Positions 1 through 8,646 of a stretch of 26,724 nt of DNA are shown here, in pieces. The position numbers and the translations under genes were made by a program. The DNA is taken from contig MU632025.1 in the NCBI GenBank assembly GCA_026770615.1, forward strand, positions 20,701 through 47,424. Reading direction: 5' to 3'. Source of the DNA: Pavlovales sp. CCMP2436. Lineage: Eukaryota > Haptophyta > Pavlovophyceae > Pavlovales. A model generated the notes under the pieces. The model was not told where the DNA came from, did not search any database, and saw nothing but the letters and a program-made list of their open reading frames with translations. Within the stretch, counting starts at the first letter, position 1; each line of letters begins with the position of its first letter.

Positions 1-30
1 GGGGGGGGGGGGGGGGGGGGGGGGGGGGGG
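1..30. repeat. Poly-G run at the window edge
   Basis: The first 30 bases are all G, followed at once by mixed sequence. A run this long at a sequence end may be a read or assembly artefact (dark-cycle G calls in two-colour chemistry give this) as easily as a real homopolymer. No gene signal overlaps it. Confidence 0.9.
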
Positions 31-180
31 CTGTGGTATCTGCTACGAGTTCGCCACTAATATCACCACCACCACAAACCCTGCTGCCAGGACTAATGTC
101 TCACGTCGACCAAGTCAGTGAGTGAACACCACCTTTTGAACTTTGCTGAGCCGCTAATAATGAATATTATTTTAAATTAG

Positions 181-256
181 GATCGAGTCGCTCATCGAGC
201 GCGAGTTCCTCGAGCGGGACAAGGCAGACTGGCGCACGTACAAGTACCTCGCCTGA
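181..256 (+). CDS. Cullin, last exon (C-terminal tail of a cullin-RING ligase scaffold)
   Basis: An AT-rich stretch ending in an AG acceptor (179-180) is followed by an open frame reading IESLIEREFLERDKADW and then RTYKYLA before TGA at 254-256. The pattern R-IE-LI-RE-[FY]-ERD-...-Y-Y-[LV]-A-stop is the signature of the cullin C-terminus, the end of the winged-helix B region just downstream of the neddylated lysine. Cullins scaffold RING E3 ubiquitin ligases in the cytosol and nucleus. The exon is only 24 codons and enters in the middle of a codon (one base, 181). No upstream exon is recognisable in the 150 bases before it, so the rest of the gene lies outside the window or was lost. The neighbouring Kelch and F-box-like fragments are families that can serve as cullin adaptors, but nothing here shows a link. 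Which cullin paralogue this is cannot be told. Confidence 0.8.
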
Positions 257-381
257 GGGGTCTGCTCAGCGCTCAGCTTGGCGCGCACCTCACTCGGGGG
301 ACGTGAATTTTTTTGAAAAGAACGATTTTTTTGAAAATGAACAAATAAAAGAAATACACCCACCTAATACATAACTACTCC

Positions 382-602
382 CAGTCAGAGGCCAGCTTGA
401 ATCCCTATCATAAATATAACTACTCCCTAAACGCCCTTGCCCGGGCACACAACCGGAGATCCATCAACACGCGCGGTGGCGCCCAAGCCAGCGCAGCCGA
501 CTAAGGCACGCAGCAGGCAATGAGCGACGCAGCGCTCAGACCAACAAAACATTCAGAACAGTCAGACGCCAGCTTGAATACCTATCATAAATATAACTAC
601 TT
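382..602 (+). repeat. 43-bp direct repeat pair
   Basis: A segment at 382-425 beginning cagtcagaggccagcttg recurs at 559-602 with about two mismatches, 177 bases apart. A shorter pair (cacccacctaata) flanks it near 357 and 710. The interval 257-770 otherwise holds no gene I can support. The arrangement suggests local duplication or the remains of an element with direct terminal repeats. Confidence 0.7.
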
Positions 603-770
603 GGTGTATTCATTGATTTCAAATTGCGGGCAGCTAGTCTTAGTAATCTAGAAACTCCGCTTAGTTAGATTGGTGCACGCGGCGGTGTTACTCCCCAGCC
701 CAAAAAATGCACCCACCTAATATATAAGTCCTTGGAGGTGTCCTCGTACAGGTTCTGCACCTCGAAGCAA

Positions 771-1338
771 ATGTCGCAGGTGACGACGCGACGTCCTCGA
801 CGCCCCGCAGAGGTGGTCATCTTCGGCGGCGCCACATATGAAGGTGGCTTCAACGATGCGCTCTCGTTAGACATGCGCGCGGAGCAGTGGACACGGCACA
901 ACTCCGTCGGCGCGAGCCCGAGCCCGCGCTACCTGCACGGAGCCTGCCGCGTTGGGAACAGCATATTCGTATTCGGGGGCTACTATGAAATAGGCTTACT
1001 CAACGACCTGTGGCAGTTCACCCTGGACACGCGCGCGTGGACGCAAGCGATCAACACAGGGGACAGCAATCCGCGGTCGCGTTACACTCACACGCTCTTG
1101 CCCCTCGGCAACCGGCTACTACTGTTTGGTGGAGATCTGGTCCTCAACTGCACGACGTTCGACACGAACTTGCCCCTTCGACCTGCAGCGCCGGCGGTGG
1201 ACTGAACCCGCAATAGGCGGCGAGGAACCCCTCGCACGCAGCCACACGGCGATCCCATGTGGAGACGGCATCCTCATCGTCGGCGGTCACATCGTCAAGC
1301 TCTTTCAAGACACATTCCTGCTCCGTTACTGGCCATGA
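771..1338 (+). pseudogene. Kelch-repeat protein, frameshifted
   Basis: From ATG at 771 the frame reads MSQVTTRRPRRPAEVVIFGG and then successive Kelch blades, each with the hallmark hydrophobic-F-G-G turn: VIFGG, FVFGG (with NDLWQFTLDTRAW following), LLFGG and finally LIVGG. Kelch blades form beta-propellers used in protein-protein contacts, often as substrate receptors. Around 1170-1176, in a run of C and T, the frame must shift by one base: the first frame ends at 1204, while the other frame resumes with FDLQRRRWTEP and a last blade ending at TGA 1336-1338. With the shift removed, the product would be roughly 185 residues and 3-4 blades, short for a closed six-blade propeller, so it is probably a fragment. 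A sequencing error in one homopolymer could also explain the break. The 5' end is uncertain because no earlier exon is recognisable. Confidence 0.6.
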
Positions 1339-1585
1339 TCCGGTGACATAGATGTAATCCAAAACCGACCTCCAAACGCTGTAAGCGGTAATCTGCTAAT
1401 CAATAATAATTAAGAAACCAAAATACGTACTGCACTAACTAGCTTCCACAGGCGGTAGCACCATTCCGACCCGCGGGATCACGCTTTTTCACCGACCACC
1501 GGTCGGACCTGGACGCGTAGCGCGCCCCCGGCGTAATTTCGACAGAAGGGCCGCCGTAGGCTTCAAGGGCCCGCAACTCACCTCG

Positions 1586-1840
1586 CACCGCGCACAATTT
1601 TTCAGCTTTTAGTTTTGAGAACCCGGCCGTCTACGCCGCGGGGACTCGGATCCCAGCCGCACCGCGCCCGGAGGTGGGGCCACTGGCTTGTAGGTGGCCC
1701 TTGTGCTTGCAGGGAATGCTCACCGTGTGCGCCCACTGTATCGCCTTTGAGCACATAACTGACAGCCCACTCACCGCGCACAATTTTTCAGCTGGACACG
1801 GGCCCCCTTGTGCTTGCAGGGGATGCTCCCCGTGTGCGCC
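1586..1840 (+). repeat. Duplicated GC-rich segments with splice-acceptor-like motifs
   Basis: Two blocks occur twice. A 22-bp block, caccgcgcacaatttttcag plus ct, lies at 1586-1607 and 1772-1793. A ~37-bp block containing cttgtgcttgcagg lies at 1697-1733 and 1804-1840. The spacing differs between the two pairs, so this is not one simple tandem duplication. The ttttcag endings resemble 3' splice sites, but no coherent exon set could be read. The stretch 1339-1856 holds no other gene signal. Confidence 0.65.
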
Positions 1841-1856
1841 GCTGGGGCACTGCTAA

Positions 1857-1973
1857 ATGCGCGTTGACCTCGACCCGTGCCCACCTCCCGCCGACGTCCC
1901 ACCCGACCTCCCGGCCGCAATGGTGAACCCCACACACGCCGTACTGTATCTGAACGCACTCGAGCAGGCATGA
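1857..1973 (+). CDS. Small GC3-rich ORF (38 aa), possible host exon remnant
   Basis: ATG at 1857 opens a frame with strong G/C preference at third positions that ends AVLYLNALEQA before TGA at 1971-1973. The codon style matches the host-like genes of the window rather than the viral fragment that begins at 1970. I do not recognise the product. It may be a host gene tail cut where the viral capsid fragment joins. It overlaps that fragment's first ATG by two bases. Confidence 0.2.
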   Translation: MRVDLDPCPPPADVPPDLPAAMVNPTHAVLYLNALEQA

Positions 1974-2335
1974 TTAACTACCAATTCAAAATCGGCAGTT
2001 CTAACGTACCCCAGTCCCCGGTGTATTGCACCGGGAACGCCTCGGAGGCAAGGATGGAGCTGATGTATTCACTAGGAACGTCGCTTGCCGATGCTGCCTC
2101 GCGTAGTTGTGTGAGCGCTTATCAATACACGAGAGACGGATTCGCTATTGGTGTCAATCTTCAGGCGTTCCCACAATCTGCAGAAACACTTTCCGATGGG
2201 ATAAGCACCCAGCTACTCCACGTAACTTTTAATGCTCGTTTGGCTGCTACACACTTGGCAATGTATATCGATGCATGGGTGATGCACGAGAAGATTTTGA
2301 TAGCTCAAAACGGTTTGCTCTCGTATAAAAGTTGA
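1970..2335 (+). pseudogene. C-terminal fragment of a PLV/adintovirus-like major capsid protein (hexon-like)
   Basis: From ATG 1970 the frame runs about 121 codons to TGA at 2333-2335. It reads INYQFKIGSSNVPQSPV, then ...GNASEARMELMYSLG..., ...GFAIGVNLQAFPQSAETLSDG... and ends ...ILIAQNGLLSYKS. The order 'Y-F-GS-x-x-P-x-x-P', 'A-ELM-al', 'F-iG-dLe', 'SG-sT', and a final 'NG-lS' is the layout I associate with the second jelly roll of hexon-like capsid proteins of polinton-like viruses and adintoviruses. The full protein in such viruses is roughly 500-650 residues, so only the last fifth is here. The sequence upstream in frame (to 1877) is GC-rich, low complexity and host-like, so the capsid match starts abruptly at about 1970. 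No other viral gene follows it. Its N-terminal counterpart type appears at 20136-20353. Family assignment is by motif pattern only. Confidence 0.55.
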
Positions 2336-2402
2336 TTTATCTAGCTCGCTAACATACGACTTTTAAACATACGTCCTTTTAACAATATCTTCAAAAAAAA
2401 AT

Positions 2403-2458
2403 CACCAAGACCCACCAAGACCCACCAAGACCTTCCAAGACCTACCAAGACCTACCAC
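2403..2458 (+). repeat. 10-bp tandem repeat (caccaagacc)
   Basis: About five to six copies of caccaagacc and close variants (ttccaagacc, taccaagacc) follow a poly-A run. The interval from 2460 to 3060 has no supportable gene; it holds short direct repeats such as tagtagcgtagcccg near 2886 and 2915. Confidence 0.85.
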
Positions 2459-3099
2459 CAAAAAAACCCGACTTTTGTGGGTGTGCTACATCCACGTATC
2501 CCTCGTCCCAGATTGTGCTATATCCGTAGCCTTCTGGAAAAAATTTGAACTTTTTTCACACGGGCCGCACTGGCGCCCAGTCGGTCTTCATTGATCATCA
2601 ACGCTCCAGGTCGATCGCCCACACCTCCCTGGCGAATTTTGTGGCCGGCACCCCCATCCGCATCGTCCTCTGACGCGCGCTATCTCGATATCAAAAAATG
2701 AACTTTTGCCAAAGGGACCTTACCTCATTTGGTGTTTTTTCAACATGACTTGGCGCGACTATAAATGCACCACCGTGGCTCCCCCGCCTAGTACCCGCCC
2801 CTGGGGTCCTGCCGCGCCTCCCTGGGTCGCCGGATGCCCGAGTTTTGCGCCAAACGGTCCCGTTTAGCGTAACCCTAGTTTGTGCTAGTAGCGTAGCCCG
2901 ATATGGCTGTGTGTTAGTAGCGTAGCCCGCAGGTCGGTTGGTGTGCTGGATACCGTATCCGCGAAGGCCGAAACTTGAAAAGTACCCTTAGTTACATTTT
3001 TTTGAAACGTTCAGAGTATTTCATGTGTCTCTTTCAAGTCATATTTTACTATACTCGGGTTTTTTCGGCAAGACTTTGTATTTAAGCCGACTTATAACC

Positions 3100-3455
3100 G
3101 TCGCTCAAATATGATCTTCGGTACGAGTTTGCCGAGTGTGAGTCCGCTCATTTAAGATTTTTGCACGGGAATCCTGCTCGCTCAAATATGACTCCTTTTG
3201 GCCTTTTCTTGATGCGTGCGGGTTTATATAAACTACCAAATTAATTCTAGAGAAATAAAGCTTTCAAGATAAAATAAAAAACACGAATATGATTCTCTAT
3301 GGGCCCGCTGTGCTTTATCTCTCTGCTTCGCGCACGCATTCGCTGAAGCCTGAAAAGAGTCAAATTTGAGCGAGCGGGATTCCCGTCGCTCGATCATATT
3401 TGAAGACCTTTACACTCGGCAAACTCGTGCGAAAAATCATATTTAAGCGATTACG
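3100..3455. mobile_element. Imperfect foldback (large inverted repeat), possible non-autonomous element
   Basis: The arm at 3100-3220 is the imperfect reverse complement of 3330-3455. Perfect or near-perfect cores include acgagtttgccgagtgt (3123-3139) against its complement at 3412-3428, and the segment from cgggaatcctgctcgctc (3166 on) to 3193 against 3358-3385. The arms are ~120 bases and the loop ~110 bases, AT-rich with gene-like content absent. The structure is that of a foldback transposon or an aged MITE. No target-site duplication is evident by eye. Confidence 0.6.
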
Positions 3456-3490
3456 TCGAGCGCCCTCGTGGTCACGCATACCACCCCGAA

Positions 3491-3604
3491 CCACCACGAT
3501 CCCCGACGACGCGCATACCACCACGATCCCCGACGACGCGCATACCACCACGTTCCCCGACGACGCGCATACCACCACGTTCCCCGACGACGCGCATACC
3601 ACCA
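3491..3604 (+). repeat. 27-bp minisatellite, about 4.2 copies
   Basis: The unit ccaccacgatccccgacgac plus gcgcata repeats at 3491, 3518, 3545 and 3572, with one a/t substitution distinguishing the first two from the last two copies, then a partial copy. Because 27 is divisible by three, both strands translate into a nine-residue repeat, but no start context or wider gene supports coding. Confidence 0.9.
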
Positions 3605-3629
3605 CCTGCACCCCTATAGTTCTTACTCG

Positions 3630-3930
3630 ACTCTTCCTAGACTCTAACTAGACTCTAACTAGCCTCTAACTAGTCTCTACCTACGTCCCTATAAACCTAT
3701 CTCGATCCTACACACGACCCTATAAACCTATCTCGATCCACTATAACCTATCTCGATCCTACACACGACCCTATAAACCTATCTAGACCTCCTATGAGTC
3801 TATCTAGACCTAACTCGACGCCACGCCAGACCCACTATATCCTATCTCGACCCTATAATTCCTACGACGACCCTATAATTCTTCCTCGATTCCCTATAAA
3901 TCAAACGAGACACACCTACCACCCTACAAA
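3630..3930 (+). repeat. Degenerate tandem repeats (ctataaacctatctcgatcc type)
   Basis: Short related units recur irregularly: actctaactag variants at 3643-3680, then ctataaacctatctcgatcc alternating with tacacacgac, and later accctataattc. This is diverged satellite-like sequence. From 3930 to 4167 nothing further is recognisable. Confidence 0.7.
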
Positions 3931-4171
3931 CTTATAGGCTCCACCTCGTCACACACGCGCTAACACGCCTTGTTTAGACCCGCACCGCCTTTCTTGCCCA
4001 CAAGGCCTCAGGACAGACTACAAAGACCCATCTGACCAATTGTGGCCCTTTGCTACACTCTGCATACACACACCGCCGTTTGAGGCGCGCGTGTGCGCTG
4101 CCACAAGGCTGCTTTAAGATCGACTTATTTGCATGTTACAGTAACTAGTTCTCTTTTTATATGCAAATATA

Positions 4172-4337
4172 CAGGGGATCGCGGGCAATAAGAACGGCGC
4201 TTTTTGAGGCTGAGGCTGAGTTTCTTAGCAAATTACATACAAACAATGCTTAAATTTGCTTATATTACATACAAATAATGCCAAAAAAGAGGCTCAGTTT
4301 CTTAACACGACGGTTTCTTATTGCCCGCTATCCCCTG
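4172..4337. mobile_element. MITE with 23-bp terminal inverted repeats and TATA target duplication
   Basis: The left end caggggatcgcgggcaataa (4172 on, continuing gaa to 4194) is matched at 22 of 23 positions by the reverse complement of 4315-4337. The 166-bp element is flanked by TATA at 4168-4171 and 4338-4341, consistent with a TA-type target duplication as made by Tc1/mariner-like or related transposases. Inside, two diverged direct copies of attacatacaaacaatgc occur. It is too short to encode a transposase, so it would be mobilised in trans. Assignment to a superfamily is inference from the flanking TA. Confidence 0.85.
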
Positions 4338-4522
4338 TATAGATAAAAAAAGGAACGAGCTTATTGTGGAACGGCGGATTTACTTGCAAAAGTGACGTCG
4401 TTATGAACCGACGACGTGAGAGGACTCGAGCGGAATAAATTATAATGCAGCAAGGCTTGTAACCACTAACCAGCTCGCGCTCAACGTCGACGCGGTCAGT
4501 GTGAGTGTAAGTTTCTAGTTAA

Positions 4523-4671
4523 ACGTCCGTCCCCGAGAGGATCTCACTGGATTTAAGTGTTGAAAAACATTCAGATCCAGGGATCCACCCCGAGCACACG
4601 GATACCGTCCCCACCGCTGATCAGTTCAGACACACAACGATCGACGACTGACGACTCTCGACTGGCGCGCT
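4523..4671 (+). repeat. Dispersed repeat family, copy A
   Basis: This ~150-bp block starts acgtccgtcccc and aligns by eye with 5462-5608 (same orientation) and in part with 10143-10203 (reverse orientation). Shared landmarks are cgtccgtcccc, the gttgaaaaacattc / gttgagaaacactc stretch, gatcagggatc-like sequence, gccgtccc..ccactga and a terminal gactctc..ctg.cgcgctg. There is no coding signal. Confidence 0.6.
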
Positions 4672-5395
4672 GGCCGACCTCCACTGCTCTCCCTCGCGTC
4701 GTCTGAAAATGCAGCACCGTCTGCGAGCGCGGCACACCTGCGCGACTCACAAAATATTACTTCTTTACTTGCCTGTATCACATATATTGCGATTCTTGCC
4801 CCGAGGGACAGAAATCGCAAATACACGCGGCTTGTCTGCTGGCCCAGTCTATCCCACCCCTTGCCGGGGGTGGGCCTCCGGCGCAGGGCTTTGGGACGCG
4901 GGAAATTGCGGGCTTGCTGGCTCATGATTGTGTTTTGGCAACTTTGAGTTTGCTGGCTCATATCTGGTTTTGGGTTTCTTGCCGCCCGAGTGGTGTGTCA
5001 GCGTGGTTGACTGGATGGTCTCTAGGCCCGTTTGATAGATGAGCGCATTGTGCGTGGGTGATTTTTGTTTATGGATATGACAGGCTTGTCCAAGATTAAT
5101 GCGTGCTTGTTTGACGGGCCTGCTGCGGATTCGTGGTGTATGGTGGGACTAGATGGTCCTGTTTTGGGTTCCTGATGTATGGTGGAACTGGCTGCTCCTG
5201 GTAGTGCTGAGGGTGTGGCTCGAGACGGTCTCTTCTGGTTGCGCTTTGGGGGTATGACTCGAAGCGATCTCTTCTGGATTTGTTTTTTCACGATTGGTAT
5301 GCGTACGCGTGGCTGTCCTCGGCTGAGCCTGAGGGTGGGCTCAGGTGGGTCTCCAGTGCACTTAGTCACCGGAGACTGTTCTGCTGGCTACTTTG

Positions 5396-5452
5396 GCGTG
5401 TGTGTGGTGTGTAGTATGCGTGTGTGTGCGTGTTTGTGTGTGTGTGTAAATA
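5396..5452 (+). repeat. GT-rich microsatellite
   Basis: Interrupted GT/TG dinucleotides (gtgtgtgtgg ... tgtgtgtgtg) run immediately upstream of dispersed repeat copy B. The preceding 4690-5395 is G/T-biased on this strand and holds no gene I can defend. Confidence 0.85.
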
Positions 5453-5461
5453 TTTAGAAGT

Positions 5462-5608
5462 GCGTCCGTCCCCTGACAGGTCTCCACCGGACCCAAGCGT
5501 TGAGAAACACTCTGATCAAGGGACCTTTGTTTGCAGAGCACGCAGATGCCGTCCCTACCACTGAGGCTGATCAGACACTCGACGATGACTCTCAGACTGA
5601 CGCGCTGA
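5462..5608 (+). repeat. Dispersed repeat family, copy B
   Basis: Homologous to copy A at 4523-4671. Its first ~60 bases, including cgtccgtcccctgacaggtc, also match the inverted copy C near 10143-10203. It carries a short insertion (ctttgtttgcag) relative to copy A. There is no coding signal. Confidence 0.65.
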
Positions 5609-5906
5609 TCGACTCCTGCCATGTTCGCTGCCACGAGGCGGTCGGTCTTTGAGCTATAATCGATTATCGCTCAAAGGCCAGCGCACCCAGTTCCCGGTGA
5701 GGCTCACGCCGGTGATCCACCCGACCAATCGTAGCGCCGGAAGATCGCGTCCGGAGCCACTCCGCAACCACCCCATGCGAGCCCGAGGCCCACTCTGACC
5801 CACAAGGTCGTCCATGTTCCCGCCAGTTCTGACATGGACACCGTCGTATGGGAACCCAGGGCCAGCTGCCATTTCCCGACCGTTTTCGGTTAATATATAT
5901 GCAGTA

Positions 5907-5951
5907 ACTTTTTTAATAGAAGTTCTTTTACCGCCTCCCCACTTGCAGCCC
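5907..5951 (+). repeat. 45-bp dispersed repeat, copy 1
   Basis: The block with ttttttaatagaagttcttt followed by accgcctccccacttgcagc resembles 16201-16246 (ttttttaataatagttcttt, then cgtcccccgacttgcagc). Both are followed by a short GC-rich tail. The function is unknown. The surrounding 5610-6000 holds no supportable gene. Confidence 0.55.
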
Positions 5952-6009
5952 AGCCCCTGTCGGGGGCGTAGGAGCATGGCGCCTGTACTCCGACGGCTAA
6001 GGCGAGTGT

Positions 6010-6150
6010 CAATCCAATCCCCAATCCCTATCCCCCAACCCCCCTCGCAATCCCCAATCCCCATCCCCAATCCCCATGATCCCCAATCCCCAATCCTCAA
6101 TCCCCAATCCCCAATCCCCAATCCCCAACCCCAACCCCAACCCCAACCCA
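6010..6150 (+). repeat. CCCCAAT / CCCCAA tandem tract (telomere-like)
   Basis: Runs of ccccaatccccaat with variants grade into four copies of ccccaa at about 6121-6149. The complementary strand is a G4-type GGGGATT/GGGGTT repeat resembling ciliate-type telomere units. It may be an interstitial telomere-like tract or plain satellite. Both strands are open for long stretches here only because the repeat lacks stops. Confidence 0.8.
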
Positions 6151-6438
6151 TCGGTGCACGCATTTGACTCCTCCCTCTGTAGGTATAATTTATTCCGCCC
6201 ACGTCTCTCAACGCCGTCGGTTCATAACGACGTCACTCTCGCGAGTGAATCCGCCGTGCCAGCAGGTACCTTCAGCGCAAGCTGGAGGCCCACCACTGAC
6301 AAAAAAACATCCTTTGAGTTGTCGAACGCGCCCACGTTCTCGTCCAAAGCCACACTCCGTCTTCGTCGCCAGGTGGGTAAGAGGTTAGTCGTCTACCGCA
6401 CGGGTCTAATGTATATAGCACATCGCCTTTCTTGAGCG

Positions 6439-7722
6439 ATGGATCTCCTCCTGGCGTCCTGGAGCGGGGACGTGGGCAGGGTGCGCGCCCTGCTTGAGGA
6501 TGAAACCGATGTGAACGAGGTCAACGCGGAAGGCCGAAGCGTGCTGCTCTATGCGTGTGGCCTAGGCCACGCCGAGTGCGCGCGCATTCTGCTCAAGGCC
6601 GGGGCCGACGTGAACCACGCTGCCGAGGAAGGCGAGTGGGATGGGCCACATCGAGTGTATGCGCCTCCTGCACGCGGCTGGCGCCGACGTGAATCTTGCC
6701 AATTGGACTGGCAGTAGTGCGCTTATGATCACGAGCGCGCTTGGCCTCACAGAGTGCCAACGCGTCCTTCTCGCAGCTGGCACCGACATTAAACATGCAA
6801 CTCTGGGCGGCGGCACTGCTTTGATGGCGGCGAGCGACCAGGGCCACGTCGAGTGCGCGTCCCTACTGCTTGCGGGGGGGCGATGTGCTGGCGACCGCGA
6901 AGATGGCCGGAGTGCGCACTGCTGCGCGCACCGTGGGAAGCGCCCGATTCGTTATGCCGGCAGGAATTGTCGGGGGGGCGTGTTCAGCGTGGGGAACCTC
7001 GGCTTGCCGTGGTGCAACTGCTCTGCGCCTACGGTGCGCAGCGCGAGACGCTCGACCCAAAGGTACCTGCCGACTGTCGCGCTTGGGTGCTCGAGACGAG
7101 CCGCTGGAGCACGCAACTACACCACCTCGAGCTCCTCCCGCCGGCACGCGTGCGCCAGCTCCTCGTGGGCGGGGCGGACGTGCACGCGAGCGACGGCAGC
7201 GGAGACGGCGCGCCCACACCGCTTAAGCTCGCACGCGCGCTGCTCGCGCGCGACCCGGCGCACGAGGGCGCTTCTTTGGTGGTGGCGGCGGCGGCCCCGT
7301 GGTCGCGCGAGAACCACGCGCTCTTCCCCACGCACGCGCACGCGCGCGCGGCCGAGCTGCTGCGGCTCGGCCAGCTGCTCGTCCGGGAGGCGCACTTCGC
7401 GGGCAAGGAGGTTGCAATGCTCGACGTGTGGCCGCTCGTGGTGGCGCACGTGCTCGGTTGCAGCATGCCGGCGCGCCTCGTCCTGTATTCGGCCCTCGCC
7501 GGGCGCAGCGCCACGATCACCTCGCAGCCTGCGGGCGGCGAGTTCCTTCTCGGGCGCGAGGGCGTCATCACGGCCGTCTCCGGCGAGTGAGAATCGGTCG
7601 ATCTCGACCTTGACGACGGCGAGCGCGTCTCCGTGCCCGTCGCGTCGGTCGATCTCGAGCTGGCTGCGACGAGCGCGCAGCCGGGCGCCAACCGGACGGT
7701 TCGAGTCGACGGTGGCGCCTGA
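6439..7722 (+). pseudogene. Ankyrin-repeat protein family, copy 1 (multiple frameshifts and a nonsense codon)
   Basis: ATG at 6439 starts MDLLLASWSGDVGRVRALLE, followed by ankyrin repeats with the usual G-H-x-x-C-x-x-L-L-x-A-G-A-D-V-N spacing. The reading frame shifts near 6640 (after EGEWDG, resuming MGHIECMRLL) and again around 6880-7000, next to a run of seven G. A second part, about 220 residues from LAVVQLLCAYGAQ onward, is shared almost unchanged with copies at 11821-13160 and 20354-21390. It includes HHLELLPPARVRQLLVGGAD, GAPTPL.LARALLARDPAHEGA and SALAGRSATITSQPAGG. At 7588-7590 a TGA replaces the tryptophan codon seen in the other copies (SGE[W]ESVELELDDGE); the frame then continues to 7722. 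Ankyrin proteins mediate protein contacts; the role of the conserved C-terminal part is unknown. Strong GC3 and high similarity among copies suggest recent duplication, then decay. Confidence 0.75.
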
Positions 7723-8646
7723 TGCGCTGTGCTGCAATGCAACCATTTGCCTGGAAGTCGATGTGTACGCCAGTGTGTGTGGCGCGGAGTCCTCGCGTCG
7801 TGCTTGATGTGGGCATTTTGCCAATGAACGCATACTTTAGTTAACTATAACTAACTGAAACGAGTGTCAGTGATTGATATGCATGCAGAACAAAATATTA
7901 ATATATATGTATATGAATAAATATAAATGTATAAATCCTTTATCGCTCGTGACCATCAATTGGGTCGAATTCCAAATTAGTGGCGCGAATTACTGCACTC
8001 TTCAAAAGCTGTGAACAGGACGAAAAAGTAAACATATTGTTCGCCCCTGCGCGCTAAGTGTCGAAAACTGTCGTCGAACAAAGTCCTTCTCGACGGTCGG
8101 AGCCCGCCTCGTGTGCTTCTCATGTGCCTCTCGGGTCGACAACATAATAAAAGTAACTAACATTTCCGATTCTCAGCGTTCGGAAGCAAAAAGAAAGTCA
8201 TGGTTCCCGAAAGGGTACAGCGGAGTTTGTGACACATTCGTGAATATGAGCCGACGCCCCATACACGAATCTGCATCGAACTCTCCTGTACCCTCTCCCG
8301 TTTGTGAGTTATTCCGGAGGAATTTCACCGGAATTTTTGCAACTTCCCCTATCAGACTGGCCACTTATTCGGATTTCGACCCAATCGTCAAATATCCTGG
8401 TTACATCTAAAAGCGTCCAGCTTATTTCTATAAATCCGAATCTGATCGCCGCCCATCTGCACGCCGACTCCGCCGAGCACCCTCGGGGCGAGGGGAACCC
8501 GTCGAGACACCCGAAGAATTTAAAAACATTAATTTTAAAAGGTCCGTCCGCCGTTCGCCGATTTAAATCCTTCCGATGGACTCTCTGTGGTATTCGCCGA
8601 TCGGCCCGATCGACCTCGCGCGCAACCACCAAACCAATCGCCTGAG
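7723..8646. other. Intergenic region, AT-rich then mixed
   Basis: This interval contains an AT-rich stretch (about 7880-7945, ta-rich with several tatata steps) and no gene I can support. Open frames near 8111-8410 have no recognisable motif or start context. The last few hundred bases should contain the promoter and 5' untranslated region of the oxidoreductase that begins at 8647, but no clear core element is visible. Confidence 0.5.

Noticed and set aside
665..810. Minus-strand frame with a protein-like stretch (VVTCDICFEVQNLYEDTSKD), possible small exon
   Set aside because: It overlaps the plus-strand Kelch start, has no clear splice sites or family match, and cannot be told from an antisense frame of GC-biased coding DNA.
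3480..3610. CRISPR-like regular repeats
   Set aside because: The 27-bp units are directly adjacent with no unique spacers, so this is a minisatellite; the genome is also eukaryotic.
3360..3651. Nine-residue repeat peptides on both strands over the 27-bp minisatellite
   Set aside because: A 27-bp unit is automatically in frame; both strands are equally open and there is no gene context.
5022..5369. 115-codon minus-strand frame with TIHQEPKTG / TIHHESAAG repeats
   Set aside because: The plus strand is G/T-biased here, which removes stops from the complement; no domain, start context or neighbour supports a gene.
5654..6211. 185-codon minus-strand frame rich in Gly/Trp
   Set aside because: Most of it is the CCCCAAT tract read backwards (WGWGWG-type repeats); composition alone keeps it open.
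8111..8410. 99-codon plus-strand frame upstream of the oxidoreductase
   Set aside because: No recognisable domain, unremarkable codon pattern, and equally open frames on both strands.
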